From contig NZ_CP051627.1 of NCBI RefSeq assembly GCF_023208015.1, positions 2,294,001 through 2,358,000 of the forward strand: 64,000 nt of DNA, written 5' to 3'. Positions 1 to 14,042 of the stretch are shown here, in pieces; position 1 is the stretch's first letter, and the number at the start of each line of letters is the position of its first letter. This DNA is from Thermobifida alba (GTDB lineage Bacteria > Actinomycetota > Actinomycetes > Streptosporangiales > Streptosporangiaceae). A model generated the notes under the pieces. That model was not told the DNA's origin, made no database searches, and saw only the letters and a list, made by a program, of their open reading frames with translations. Both the position numbers and the translations under genes were made by a program.

Positions 1-26
1 GGTGAAGATCGCGCCGTGGTAACGGA

Positions 27-659
27 TCATCCCATGCTTGTGGCACGTTGCGCGGCGCCCGGACCGGTCCGGGCCAGCGCACGGCGGCGCATGATGTGCC
101 GCAGCAGGGTGGTCAGCATCTCCTTGCACGACTCGCGGTCACGGGCGTCGCCCAGCACGACGGGCACGTCCGCGGGGAGGTCGACCGCCTCGCGGATCTC
201 CGCGTCGGTGTGGTCCGGGGTGTCCTCGAAGTGGTTCACCGCCACCACGAACGGGATGCCGCGCCGTTCGAAGAAGTCCACCGAGGGGAAGCAGGTCTCC
301 AGCCGCCGGGTGTCGGCGATGACCACCGCGCCCAGCGCCCCCGCGGCCAGCTCGTTCCACATGAACCAGAACCGCTCCTGGCCCGGGGTGCCGAACAGGT
401 ACAGCACCAGCTCGGAGCTGATGGTGATCCGCCCGAAGTCCAGCGCGACCGTGGTCGTGGTCTTGTTCTCCACCCCGGACAGGTCGTCCACGCCCAGACT
501 GGCCTCGGTCATCACCTCCTCGGTGCTGAGCGGGGTGATCTCGCTGACCGAGCCGACCATCGTGGTCTTGCCCGCGCCGAACCCACCCGCGACGAGGATC
601 TTGAGCGTGGTCGGAAGCGTCGAGGCGCCCGTGGGCGCGTCAGAGTCTGCGAATGCCAT
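27..659 (-). CDS. Conservon small GTPase (CvnD-like ATP/GTP-binding protein)
   Basis: A 210-residue Ras-like GTPase of the kind that ends actinobacterial conservons. A P-loop GGFGAGKT lies near residue 25 and a switch II-like motif LFGTPGQERF near residue 89; NHFED near residue 141 may be the guanine-specificity region. In the family these proteins sit at the membrane with a roadblock partner and a sensor kinase and act like a simple G-protein relay. The ATG start lies inside the end of the DUF742 gene (20-bp overlap), so translation is probably coupled. The window edge hides whether a cytochrome P450, often the fifth conservon gene, follows. Family assignment is firm; the signal is unknown. 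Confidence 0.93.
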   Translation of the reverse strand: MAFADSDAPTGASTLPTTLKILVAGGFGAGKTTMVGSVSEITPLSTEEVMTEASLGVDDLSGVENKTTTTVALDFGRITISSELVLYLFGTPGQERFWFMWNELAAGALGAVVIADTRRLETCFPSVDFFERRGIPFVVAVNHFEDTPDHTDAEIREAVDLPADVPVVLGDARDRESCKEMLTTLLRHIMRRRALARTGPGAAQRATSMG

Positions 660-1023
660 CGAGAACCGCCTGGAGTAGGGTCATCTCGGGCGCGTCGGCC
701 CGGGGCATCGGGGCTCGGGCCAGGACGAACCCCTGGGCGACGAGGTCCCCCAGCAGCACCTTGACCACGGTGATGGGCAGGTCCAGGTGGGCGGCGATCT
801 CGGCCACCGACAGCGGAGAACGGCACAGCCGCAGGATCGACAGGTGCTCGGGCTGCAACCGGGAGGTGTCGGCCTCGCGGCGCGAGGCGACGACGACGCT
901 GATCATGTCCAGCCGGCTCTCCGCCGAACGGGTGCGGCCGCCGGTCACCGTGTAGGGACGCACCAGCGGTCCCGCGGCCTCGTCCCACACCGGTCTTCGG
1001 TCTGCGCGGTGGCGGCCGTTCAT
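640..1023 (-). CDS. DUF742 protein (CvnC-like conservon component)
   Basis: 127 residues. The N-terminal part contains VRPYTVTGGRT, a typical DUF742 opening, followed by a winged-helix-like segment (LSVAEIAAHLDLPITVVKVL) and a C-terminal LLQAVLDGIRRL helix. DUF742 proteins are constant members of conservons between the roadblock protein and the GTPase; the winged helix suggests DNA or partner binding, but the biochemical role is poorly known. The ATG overlaps the upstream roadblock stop in an ATGA arrangement. The reading frame stays open upstream, but the ATGA start gives the usual family length. Confidence 0.9.
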   Translation of the reverse strand: MNGRHRADRRPVWDEAAGPLVRPYTVTGGRTRSAESRLDMISVVVASRREADTSRLQPEHLSILRLCRSPLSVAEIAAHLDLPITVVKVLLGDLVAQGFVLARAPMPRADAPEMTLLQAVLDGIRRL

Positions 1024-1442
1024 GACCCGGTCGGTACCCGGTCGGCGGCCTCGGGAAAGCGCGGGGCACTGGTCAGGAACTGTCCGACCTGCTTGATGCG
1101 GGTGTTCATCTCGTAGGCGATCATCCCCACGTCGGCCTGTTCGTCCGCGAGGACGGCCAGGCACGCGCCCTCGCCCGCCGCCGTGACGAACAGGTAGGCG
1201 TGCTCCATCTCCACCACGGTCTGCAGCACCCGGCCGCCCCTGAACTGCCGACTGGTTCCGCGGGCCAGGCTCTGGAAGGCCGACGCGACCGCGGACAGGT
1301 GTTCGCCGTCCTCGTCGGTGAGGTCCCGGGACCTGCCGATGAGCAGACCGTCGGAGGACAGCACGATGGCGTGGTCCACCCCCACGACCCGGTCGACCAT
1401 GTCGTCGAGGAGCCAGTTCAGGTTTTCCGAGGCGTTGCTCAT
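1020..1442 (-). CDS. Roadblock/LC7 domain protein (CvnB-like)
   Basis: A 140-residue roadblock/LC7 protein. After a short helix (NLNWLLDDMV) the fold carries VVGVDHAIVLSSDGLLIG and later LFVTAAGEGACLAVLAD, both typical of prokaryotic roadblock proteins that bind or regulate the neighbouring small GTPase. It follows the sensor kinase after a 181-bp gap and overlaps the DUF742 gene by 4 bp. In the family it is thought to connect kinase and GTPase at the membrane. The start is ATG; the sequence just upstream on the coding strand (GAAGGAATGGGAAGCGG) provides a plausible ribosome site. Confidence 0.92.
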   Translation of the reverse strand: MSNASENLNWLLDDMVDRVVGVDHAIVLSSDGLLIGRSRDLTDEDGEHLSAVASAFQSLARGTSRQFRGGRVLQTVVEMEHAYLFVTAAGEGACLAVLADEQADVGMIAYEMNTRIKQVGQFLTSAPRFPEAADRVPTGS

Positions 1443-1623
1443 CCGCTTCCCATTCCTTCTTCGTGTGAGTTCCTGCGGTTCCGGATCGGTACTTCACCGG
1501 GCCGGGGTCCCTTCCCGGCCCGGTACACGCGGGCGGGTGGCCGGGCCGCGGGCCCGGGCCCGTGTCCGCGGAGCCGGGTGCGGGCCGACGAGGTCTCGAA
1601 CACGTGCCGTCTCACCGGAGCGC

Positions 1624-3843
1624 TTACTCGGTCACGGTCTCGGAGAACCGCGTCGGATCGCTGTCGCGTCCCCTGCGGGTGCCGCGGTGGAAGGCCTCCA
1701 TCATCCGGCGCGCCTCCTCCGGCGAGCGGCGTTCGCCCGCCGGGGCGGGCGGGCTGTCCGGCGGTCCGTCCCCGTCCCGCAGGTGGACGGTGAGATGCGT
1801 CTGCCGACGACGCCGGGGCAGCGGGGGACGGGAGTCCGTGCCGTTGCGGGCCGCGGGGGCCTCCTCGGCGTCCGTGCGCTGCGTGGCGGGGGAACGGTCG
1901 TGCGGCGGTGCAGCGGCCCCCTCGGCCTCCCGCCGGCCGGTGGCGGGGGCCTCCGGGACGGTCTCGGCCACCAGAGTGTTCGGGAGCAGGACGATCGCCT
2001 GGGTCCCCCCGTCCGCCCCGGCGCGCAGCCGCACCTGGATGTCGTGCCTGGCCGCCAAGCGGGCCACCACGAACAGTCCCAGCCGGGCGTTCTCGTCCAG
2101 GGCCACCACGTCGAACTCGGGGACGGCGGCGAGCCGTTCGTTGGCCTCGGCCAGGCCCTCCGCCCCCATGCCCAGGCCCTGGTCCCTGATCTCGACGGCC
2201 ACCCCCCTGGACACCCGCTCGCTGTGCACCTCGACCCGGGTGTGCGGCGGCGAGTACCGGGCGGCGTTCTCCACGAGTTCGGCGAAGAGGTGGATGACGT
2301 CGGCGACGCCCTCCCCGCGCAGCGCCAGGTCCGGCGTCGGGAGCACGGTGACCCTGGCGTAGTCCTCGACCTCGGAGACGGCGCTGCGCAGCACGTCGAC
2401 CAGGGGGACGGGGGCGCGCCACCGCCGCCCCGGCTGCCCCCCGGCCAGGATGATCAGGTTCTCCGCGTTGCGTCGGCCGCGGGTCGCCAGATGGTCCAGC
2501 TGGAAGAGGCGCTCCAGGAGGTCCGGGTCCTCCTCCTCGCGCTCGATCCGGTCCAGCAAGCGCAGTTGGCGCTGGAGCAGCGACTGGTCGCGGTGGGCCA
2601 GGGCCAGGAACACCCGGTTGGCTCCGGAGCGGATCTCGGCCTGTCGGACGGCCGCGGCCACCGCCGTGCGCTGGGCGGTGTTGAACGCGTCCGCGACCTG
2701 GCCGATCTCGTCGCCGCCGTAGTCGAGTCGGCGCGGCTGCGTCCCCAGGTCGACGTCCTCCCCCCGTTCGAGGCGTCGGACGATCTCCGGCAGTTCGGTC
2801 CCGGCCAGGTCCAGGGTGTCGCGGCGCAGCCGGGAGAGTCGGCCGGTGAGTCGGGCCGCGGTCTTGGAGGCGATGCCGTAGGCGAGCGCGCCCGCGAACA
2901 GGGCCAGGATCGACCCGCCGATCGCGGTGGAGAGCACTTGGACGCTGGCCTCCCGGGTCGTGTCGACGGTCGCCCGCGCCTGGGTCTCGGTCATCGCGAC
3001 GAGGCCGGCGTTGACGCTGTCGGCGCCGTCCTCCCAGCCGACCACGGCCGGCGGCAGCGCGGCGGCCTCGGACTCCGCGGCCGGCCGCCAGCCGGCGACC
3101 TGGCCCGCACGGTCGACCATGCTGTCCCACTCGGTGGAGTGGGCCAGGGCCGTGTAGTCCCGGGCGGCGGGTTCGGCCAGGGCCCACCGGAGTTCGTTGA
3201 GCCGCCGCTCCAGTTCGTTGACCAGCCCGGAGAACGCGATCCGGTCGGCCTCGGTGAGCTCACCGGCGGCCCGCGCCCCGGCGATCAGCGCGTCGGCCTG
3301 CGCGAAGGTCTCCTGGGTGCGCATGGTCTGCACGAGGACGCCGCCCGCGGCCACGGCGGCTCCGTCGTCGAACTGCCGGCTGTGCGTCGCGTAGTGGTCG
3401 ATGCCCGCGGCGATGACGGCGCTGTAGCGCCGGTGGCTGTCGGTGCGGTCGGTCCGCCGCGCGGCGACGTCCTCCCGCAGCGTCTCCCGTTCGTTCAGCG
3501 CGGAGCGGAGGTCGGCCTCGGCGAGGTCGTCCTCGGTGAGGCCGACCGCGGTCAGCGCCTCGTCGGCCGCCGTCTGCTGGGCGCGCAGCAGTCCCAGGGC
3601 CTCGGGGGAGGGGTCCCCCAGGTACCGCACGGCGAGTTCGCGCTCCCGCTGCAGTTCCACCAGCGCGGCGTAGAGGCGGATGCCCTCCTCGCTCTGGGCC
3701 GCGGCCGCGCGCAGCGCCAGCGCCTGGGTCACCGTGGCCGCGCTCAACACGGCGAACAGGACGAGAAAGGTGATCGCGGGGATCAGCACGATCTTGTTGA
3801 GCTGTGTTCTGATTCCGCGCCCGGTGCCGTCCGGCCCGCTCAT
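1624..3843 (-). CDS. Conservon sensor histidine kinase (CvnA-like, nitrate/nitrite-sensor type)
   Basis: About 739 residues. There is a transmembrane helix near residues 17-36 (IPAITFLVLFAVLSAATV), a roughly 240-residue extracytoplasmic helical sensor region of the NIT type, a second membrane helix (GGSILALFAGALAYGIA), a HAMP-like linker, a helical region and an ATPase domain with the N-box LFAELVENAARYSPP and a G-box RLGLFVVARLA. The C-terminal 100 residues are charged, Pro-rich and probably disordered. No canonical H-box is obvious, as is usual for CvnA proteins. I chose the ATG at 3843 because GGGGGAGGA lies just upstream; a start 10 codons earlier (3873) is also open. It is first in the conservon. 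Confidence 0.9.
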   Translation of the reverse strand: MSGPDGTGRGIRTQLNKIVLIPAITFLVLFAVLSAATVTQALALRAAAAQSEEGIRLYAALVELQRERELAVRYLGDPSPEALGLLRAQQTAADEALTAVGLTEDDLAEADLRSALNERETLREDVAARRTDRTDSHRRYSAVIAAGIDHYATHSRQFDDGAAVAAGGVLVQTMRTQETFAQADALIAGARAAGELTEADRIAFSGLVNELERRLNELRWALAEPAARDYTALAHSTEWDSMVDRAGQVAGWRPAAESEAAALPPAVVGWEDGADSVNAGLVAMTETQARATVDTTREASVQVLSTAIGGSILALFAGALAYGIASKTAARLTGRLSRLRRDTLDLAGTELPEIVRRLERGEDVDLGTQPRRLDYGGDEIGQVADAFNTAQRTAVAAAVRQAEIRSGANRVFLALAHRDQSLLQRQLRLLDRIEREEEDPDLLERLFQLDHLATRGRRNAENLIILAGGQPGRRWRAPVPLVDVLRSAVSEVEDYARVTVLPTPDLALRGEGVADVIHLFAELVENAARYSPPHTRVEVHSERVSRGVAVEIRDQGLGMGAEGLAEANERLAAVPEFDVVALDENARLGLFVVARLAARHDIQVRLRAGADGGTQAIVLLPNTLVAETVPEAPATGRREAEGAAAPPHDRSPATQRTDAEEAPAARNGTDSRPPLPRRRRQTHLTVHLRDGDGPPDSPPAPAGERRSPEEARRMMEAFHRGTRRGRDSDPTRFSETVTE

Positions 3844-3989
3844 GACGTCCTCCCCCACACCGCGACACGCCAACTACCAGTCGTTATGGCGTTCGTACCG
3901 ACGGTGTCGAGAATGGACGCTACCGGAAACGGAGTCCGGGTGTGGGGGCTTTGGCCAAACCCGTCCCGGTGGGAGGGCCGCCGCCGGGG

Positions 3990-4018
3990 CGCGGGGCGGG
4001 CGGAGCGCCCGCCCCGCG
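3990..4018 (-). terminator. Terminator hairpin downstream of argH
   Basis: A perfect 13-bp GC-rich inverted repeat (arms 3990-4002 and 4006-4018, loop GAG) begins 3 bp after the argH stop. There is no T-run, as is common for actinobacterial terminators. It separates argH from the conservon further downstream. Confidence 0.75.
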
Positions 4019-4021
4019 GGG

Positions 4022-5461
<1,440 letters not shown>

Positions 5462-5497
5462 TTAAACAGTGGGTGGGTCGGTGGTCGGACGGGGACG

Positions 5498-5537
5498 GGC
5501 GCCGCGCACGCTCCGGGGCCGGAGGGTGCGCGGCGCC
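5498..5537 (-). terminator. Hairpin between argG and argH
   Basis: A long nested inverted repeat: 12-bp outer arms (5498-5509 and 5526-5537) with an inner 6-bp palindromic stem (CTCCGG/CCGGAG) separated by one G-G mismatch. It lies between the argG stop and the argH start. It could be a partial terminator or an mRNA processing/stability element. There is no T-run. Confidence 0.55.
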
Positions 5538-5552
5538 GCGTCGTGGGCGCGG

Positions 5553-6752
<1,200 letters not shown>

Positions 6753-6820
6753 GAGTGTTTCTCCTCGTGCAGCAGGACGGGTGCGTGCGCACCCGGTTCG
6801 GTGTGGTCGGTGGGCCTCGG

Positions 6821-7354
6821 CTAGGGCCGCCGGTTGGCGAGCCGCAGCAGTGCCGCGGCGAGCTCCTCGCCGCCCTGGGGGTCCCGGGCGATCACCAGGA
6901 TCGTGTCGTCGCCCGCGATGGTGCCCAGGATGGCGGGGATGTCGGTGTGGTCGATCGCCGAGGCCAGGTACTGGGCTGCTCCCGGCGGTGTGCGGACGAC
7001 GACCATGTTGGCCGAGGCCTCGGCCGAGACCAGCAGGTCCTCGGCCAGTCGGCTCATGCGTGAGTTGGACACCTGCTCCAGGCCCAGGTGGTCGGGGCGG
7101 GCCCGTTGCAGGCGCTCCCCGCCCTCCCCGGGCAGGACGTAGATGAGGCTTCCGTCGACGGTGCGGAGTTTGACCGCGCCCAGTTCGTCCAGGTCCCGCG
7201 AGAGCGTGGCCTGTGTGACCTGCACGCCCTCCTCGGCCAGCAGGCGCGCCAGTTCGCTCTGTGAGCGGACGTCGTACCTGGTCAGCAGTTCGGAGATCTT
7301 GGCGTGCCGGGCTGTCTTGGTGGGCGGTACGGGCTTCGCGCCGTCGACGGTCAT
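6821..7354 (-). CDS. argR: Arginine repressor
   Basis: 177 residues. The N-terminal winged helix ([22 protein letters not shown] followed by [17 protein letters not shown]) binds ARG boxes. The C-terminal domain holds the arginine-binding and hexamerisation residues ([13 protein letters not shown]). It senses arginine and represses arg genes, most likely through the TGCA-rich sites upstream of argC. Its ATG overlaps the argD stop (ATGA), so the repressor is made from the operon it controls, as in many actinobacteria. Confidence 0.97.
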   Translation of the reverse strand: MTVDGAKPVPPTKTARHAKISELLTRYDVRSQSELARLLAEEGVQVTQATLSRDLDELGAVKLRTVDGSLIYVLPGEGGERLQRARPDHLGLEQVSNSRMSRLAEDLLVSAEASANMVVVRTPPGAAQYLASAIDHTDIPAILGTIAGDDTILVIARDPQGGEELAAALLRLANRRP

Positions 7355-8562
7355 CGTCGTCCGTCCTCCTCGGCGTCGCGGGCGGCGGCGGCCAGGATGC
7401 CCGGCAGCGCCCCGGTGAATTCGAGGACCTCGGCGCGGGTGATGGTCAGCGGCGGTGCCAGGCGGACCACGTCGGGGGTGACCGCGTTGACCAGGAACCC
7501 GGCTTCGGCGGCGCGGGTCTGGACGTGGCCGGCCGCCGGGGCGGTCAGCTGGATGCCGCGCCACAGGCCGACGCCGCGCACCCCCGCGAGCAGGGGGTGG
7601 TCGACGGCGCCGATCTCCGCGGCGAGCAGGTCGCCCAGCTCGGTGACCGAGTCGAGCAGGTTGTCCCGCTCGATGGTGTCGAGGACGGCGAGGGCGGCGG
7701 CGGCCGCGACCGGGTTGCCGCCGAACGTGGAGCCGTGGTCGCCCTTGGCGAAGGCCGTGCCGTACCGGCCGAACCCGACGCACGCGCCGATGGGCAGCCC
7801 GCCGCCCAGGCCCTTGGCCAGGGTGAGGACGTCGGGGCGCACCCCCTCGGCCTGGTGGGCGAACCACCGGCCGGTGCGGCCGATGCCGCTCTGGATCTCG
7901 TCCAGGACGAGGGCTGCGCCGGCGGCGTCGCAGATCTCGCGGACCGCGGCCAGGTAGCCCTCGGAGGCCGGCACGACGCCGGCCTCGCCCTGCACGGGTT
8001 CCACGAAGACCGCGACGCACTCGTCGGTGACGGCCTCCCGCAGGGCCTCGACGTCGCCGTGCGGGACGAACCGCACGTCCATCCCGAAGGGGCCGAACGG
8101 GTCGCGGATCGCGGGTTTGCCGGTGAGGGCGAGCGCGCCGGAGGTGCGTCCGTGGAACCCGGCGACGGTGGAGACGTAGTAGGTGCGTTCCGGGCCCGCC
8201 GCGCGGCGGACGAGTTTCAGCGCCGCCTCGTTGGCCTCGGTGCCGGAGTTGGCGAAGAAGACCCGGGCGGGTCCGCCGAGCAGGGCGACGAGCTTCTCGG
8301 CGAGTTCGACCTCCCGCTCGTGCAGGAACAGGTTGCTGGTGTGGGCGATCGCGGCGACCTGCTCGGTGACCGCCCTGACCAGGGCCGGGTGCCCGTGGCC
8401 CAGCGACGACACCGCGATCCCGGCGATGAGGTCGAGGTAGCTCCTGCCGTCGGCGTCGACGACGCGGCAGCCCTCGCCGCGCACCAGGGCGACGGGCGGG
8501 GTGCCGTAGTTGGGCATGAGGACCGCGTCGAAGCGCTTCTGCAGCTGTTCGGTGGTGCTCAC
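7351..8562 (-). CDS. argD: Acetylornithine aminotransferase
   Basis: 403 residues, a class III PLP aminotransferase. It converts N-acetylglutamate semialdehyde to N-acetylornithine using glutamate. [20 protein letters not shown] and [15 protein letters not shown] (the latter with the PLP lysine) are intact. The start is GTG at 8562, overlapping the argB stop by 4 bp (GTGA); the 3' end overlaps argR in the same way. Other omega-aminotransferases share these motifs, but the operon position settles the role. Confidence 0.97.
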   Translation of the reverse strand: MSTTEQLQKRFDAVLMPNYGTPPVALVRGEGCRVVDADGRSYLDLIAGIAVSSLGHGHPALVRAVTEQVAAIAHTSNLFLHEREVELAEKLVALLGGPARVFFANSGTEANEAALKLVRRAAGPERTYYVSTVAGFHGRTSGALALTGKPAIRDPFGPFGMDVRFVPHGDVEALREAVTDECVAVFVEPVQGEAGVVPASEGYLAAVREICDAAGAALVLDEIQSGIGRTGRWFAHQAEGVRPDVLTLAKGLGGGLPIGACVGFGRYGTAFAKGDHGSTFGGNPVAAAAALAVLDTIERDNLLDSVTELGDLLAAEIGAVDHPLLAGVRGVGLWRGIQLTAPAAGHVQTRAAEAGFLVNAVTPDVVRLAPPLTITRAEVLEFTGALPGILAAAARDAEEDGRR

Positions 8563-9463
8563 GCGGCGCCTCCCGCGGCGTTCTCGTCCGGCACGACCAT
8601 GGTGCCGACCCCCTCGTCGGTGAAGATCTCCAGCAGCATCGCGTTGGGCACCCGCCCGTCGAGCACGTGCGCCTGGGGCACGCCGCCGCGGACCGCGCGC
8701 AGGCACGCCTCCATCTTGGGCGCCATGCCCGAGGACAGCTGAGGCAGCAGTTTCTCCAGTTCGTCGGCGCTCAGGCGGCTGATCAGCTCGGAGTTGACCG
8801 GGTAGTCGGCGTAGAGGCCCTCGACGTCGGTGAGCACGATGAGCTTGGCGGCGCCCAGGGCGACGGCCAGGGCCGCGGCCGCGGTGTCGGCGTTGACGTT
8901 GTACACGCCGCCCTGCGCGGACCGGGCGATGCTGGAGATGACGGGGATGCGCCCGTCGTCCAGCAGGCTGCGCACCGCGCCGGGCTGCACCTCGACGACC
9001 TCGCCGACCAGTCCGATGTCGACGGGTTCCCCGTCGATGATGGCGGGTTTGCGTTCGGCGGTGAACAGGTGGGCGTCCTCGCCCGACATGCCCACGGCGA
9101 AGGGGCCGTGCTCGTTGACGAGTCCGACGATCTCGCGGTTGACCTGGCCGACCAGGACCATGCGGACGATCTCCATGGTCTCGGGTGTGGTGACCCGCAG
9201 TCCGGCGGTGAAGGTGCTCTCCACGCCGAGCCGTTGCAGGTGCGCGTTGATCTGCGGGCCGCCGCCGTGCACGACGACCGGGCGCAGCCCGGCGTAGCGC
9301 AGGAACACGATGTTCTCGGCGAAGCGTGTCCGCAGTTCGGGGTCGGTCATCGCGTTGCCGCCGTACTTGACGACGACGGTCTTGCCGTGGAGGGCGCTCA
9401 GCCACGGGAGCGCCTCGATGAGGATGTTCGCCTTGTCCAGGGCGGCCTGGTGGGTTCTGGAGA

Positions 9464-9467
<4 letters not shown>
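8559..9467 (-). CDS. argB: Acetylglutamate kinase
   Basis: 302 residues. It phosphorylates N-acetylglutamate, usually the arginine-feedback step. VVKYGGNAM near residue 33 and [14 protein letters not shown] near residue 69 bind ATP and substrate; [14 protein letters not shown] is the C-terminal nucleotide-site motif. The N-terminal helix (residues 1-25) is the extension found in hexameric arginine-inhibited enzymes. The ATG at 9467 overlaps the argJ stop (ATGA). Confidence 0.97.
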
Positions 9468-11706
<2,239 letters not shown>

Positions 11707-11785
11707 TCAGTGTATAAGACCTCACTCCGGGGTCGCGGGGCGGGGTGCTGCCGCCGGGGGCCGCGGCCGCCCGGCGGTGCCGCGG

Positions 11786-13228
11786 TCAGCGGCCGGCGAG
11801 CCGGGAGGCCAGGCTGGCCAGCGTCGACGTCTCGACGGCCCGGGACGCCTCGCGCCGGTCGGCGCCGCGGTAGAGCCCGTGGACGAGGTGGGTGCCGACC
11901 CAGCGCAGCGGCTCGGGCTCCCAGGCACGCGCCCGGTGGCCCACCCAGGGCAGCCGGGTCAGCGCGGTGCTGCGCCCCAGGACCAGGTCGCGCAGGGTGC
12001 GTCCGGCCAGGTTGGAGGTGGCGACCCCGCTGCCGACGTAGCCTCCGGCCCAGCCCAGACCACTGGACCGGTCCAGGTGCACGGTGGGGCACCAGTCCCG
12101 GGACACGCCCAGGACACCGGACCAGGCGTGGGCCACGGGCGTCTCGCCGGCGGCGGGGAACAGCCGGGTCAGCGCCCGCCACAGCTCCGCGATCGCCTGT
12201 GGCTGGGTGGCGCCGTTGGTGTCGCGTCCCGAGGCGAACCGGTAGGGCACGCCGCGTCCGCCGATGGCGATGCGGTCGTCCGCGGTGCGCTGGGCGTAGA
12301 CGTAGGCGTGCGCGGCGTCGCCGAGGACCTCCCGGCCCTCCCAGCCGATCCGCTTCCACACCTCGGCGCTCAGCGGCTCGGTCACGATCATCGAGGAGTT
12401 CATGGGCAGCCACTGGCGGCGGTAGCCGTTCAGTTCGGCGGTGAACCCCTCCGTGGCGCGGATGACGTACTCGGCCCGCACCGTGCCGTGCTCGGTCACC
12501 GCGCTGGGCCCCTGCTCCCCCTCGCGCGGCCGCAGCTCGGTGACCGCGGTGTCCTCGAAGATGTCCACGCCGAGCGCCTCCACCGCCGCGGCCAGCCCCC
12601 TGGCGAGCTTGGCCGGCTGGATGCGCGCGGCGTGCGGGCAGAACGCCTCGGCCACCGCCCCGTCCACGCGCAGCCGCGGCTCGTGGTCGGGTTCCAGCAG
12701 GTAGTAGTCCTCCGGCCAGTAGCCCCACTCCTGGAGGTAGGCGATCTCCTCCAGCAGGCGGGCCTTCTGCGCCTGGTTGGTGGCCACGATGCGCATGCCG
12801 CCCTTGACGATGTCGGCGTCGATGCCCTCGGCTTCGGCCACCGCGATGACCTCGTCGACCGCGGCCATCATGACCCGCTGCAGGGCGATCATCGCCCCCT
12901 TGCCGTGCGACTTGGCGTAGCGCTCCCGCGAACCGGCGAACTCCGCCGACAGCCAGCCGCCGTTGCGCCCCGACGCACCGAAGCCGGCGAACTCCCGCTC
13001 CAGGACCGCGACGCGCAGGTCGGGCTGCTCCTTCTTGAGGTAGTAGGCGGTCCACAGGCCGGTGTACCCGGCGCCCACGACGCACACGTCGTAGTCGGCG
13101 TCGCCGGGCAGGGCGGCACGGCGTTCCGGCAGGCCCAGTTCGCGGTACCAGAAGGACACTGCTCCGTTGCGGAACTCCTTGGAACGGGGAATGGCGCGCA
13201 TCTCGGCTGCGCTGGCGATCAGTCTCAT
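11786..13228 (-). CDS. FAD-dependent oxidoreductase (DAO / gamma-glutamylputrescine oxidase-like)
   Basis: 480 residues. The dinucleotide-binding motif CVVGAGYTGLWTAYYL lies near residue 49, followed by GASGRNGGWLSAEF, typical of glycine oxidase/PuuB-type amine oxidases. The C-terminal substrate domain ends with GYVGSGVATSNLAGRTL, which closes the FAD site. It probably oxidises an amine or N-methyl amino acid; the substrate cannot be read from sequence. A MarR gene lies 180 bp upstream on the same strand and may control it. The ATG at 13228 has an acceptable upstream purine stretch (GGGGAGGCAGACACCC). Confidence 0.88.
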   Translation of the reverse strand: MRLIASAAEMRAIPRSKEFRNGAVSFWYRELGLPERRAALPGDADYDVCVVGAGYTGLWTAYYLKKEQPDLRVAVLEREFAGFGASGRNGGWLSAEFAGSRERYAKSHGKGAMIALQRVMMAAVDEVIAVAEAEGIDADIVKGGMRIVATNQAQKARLLEEIAYLQEWGYWPEDYYLLEPDHEPRLRVDGAVAEAFCPHAARIQPAKLARGLAAAVEALGVDIFEDTAVTELRPREGEQGPSAVTEHGTVRAEYVIRATEGFTAELNGYRRQWLPMNSSMIVTEPLSAEVWKRIGWEGREVLGDAAHAYVYAQRTADDRIAIGGRGVPYRFASGRDTNGATQPQAIAELWRALTRLFPAAGETPVAHAWSGVLGVSRDWCPTVHLDRSSGLGWAGGYVGSGVATSNLAGRTLRDLVLGRSTALTRLPWVGHRARAWEPEPLRWVGTHLVHGLYRGADRREASRAVETSTLASLASRLAGR

Positions 13229-13408
13229 GGGTGTCTGCCTCCCCGAACACTCCGCGTGGCGCCTGCCCCCGGGTTCAGGCGCTCCTCGTGTCGTGGACGT
13301 CGCCCCGGGTAGCGGAGGGCGGTTGTCCCGAAGAAGGGGAATTGTAGTGGAAGGCCCGGCTCGGGTCCGCAGCCGGTGCCGATTCGGACGCGTCCCGCAC
13401 GGCGGCGG

Positions 13409-13906
13409 TCACCTCTTGTGCTCCGCGGACCGGTGGGCCCGGCGGGAGCTGTCCCGCAGTTTGCGCGCCTGCTCGGCCAGCGCCCGCACCCCGTCGGCGC
13501 CCAGGGGCGCCAGCACGTGCTCCCGCAGCAGCGCCACGTGCCTGGTCCGGGCCTGTTCGGCCAGGGCCAGCCCCTTCTCGGTGAGCGCGGCGTAGGTGAC
13601 CCGGCGGTCCGAGGGACAGGCCTGGCGCTCCAGGTAGCCGTTGCGTTCCAGCCGGTCGGCCAGTTTGGTGAACCCGCCGCTGCTCAGGGAGACCTCCCGG
13701 GCCAGCTGGCTCATCGGCAGGCGGTGCTGCGGGGAGCGCTGCAACCGGATCAGCACCTCGAACCAGGGGCCGGACATGTCCTCCCCGCGGGGGTCGATGC
13801 CCCGGAGCAGGAGCGGGGAGGTCGCCGAGAGCGCCTCGTGAAACAGCCCCCAACAGGTGATCAGATCCTCGTCGGTGATCCTCTCGGCGTCGGCTCTCGT
13901 CCCCAT
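13409..13906 (-). CDS. MarR family transcriptional regulator
   Basis: 165 residues. The winged helix sits at residues 60-110 (LPMSQLAREVSLSSGGFTKLADRLERNGYLER), with the wing DRRVTYAALTEKGLALA just after. MarR proteins are dimers that release DNA on binding a small aromatic or other ligand. GAGGGGG precedes the ATG at 13906. The upstream sequence 13940-13980 is strikingly A/T-rich with TTAG/CTAA repeats and is a likely autoregulated promoter-operator. The target is probably itself and the downstream oxidoreductase. Confidence 0.93.
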   Translation of the reverse strand: MGTRADAERITDEDLITCWGLFHEALSATSPLLLRGIDPRGEDMSGPWFEVLIRLQRSPQHRLPMSQLAREVSLSSGGFTKLADRLERNGYLERQACPSDRRVTYAALTEKGLALAEQARTRHVALLREHVLAPLGADGVRALAEQARKLRDSSRRAHRSAEHKR

Positions 13907-13998
13907 GCGGTCCCCCTCACGGCCGTGCCGACACGGCCGGTTTCATCATATGCAATAAACATCTTCTCAGCTAACTAAATTCTTCCCGGGGGACGGGG

Positions 13999-14035
13999 CC
14001 CGCGTCCGGGAAGGGGAAGCCCTCCCGGACGCGGG
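13999..14035 (-). terminator. Terminator hairpin downstream of the PhyH gene
   Basis: A perfect 13-bp inverted repeat, arms 13999-14011 and 14023-14035 with an 11-nt loop, starts 7 bp past the dioxygenase stop. It isolates that gene from the MarR promoter. Confidence 0.75.
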
Positions 14036-14042
14036 GCGGGGG

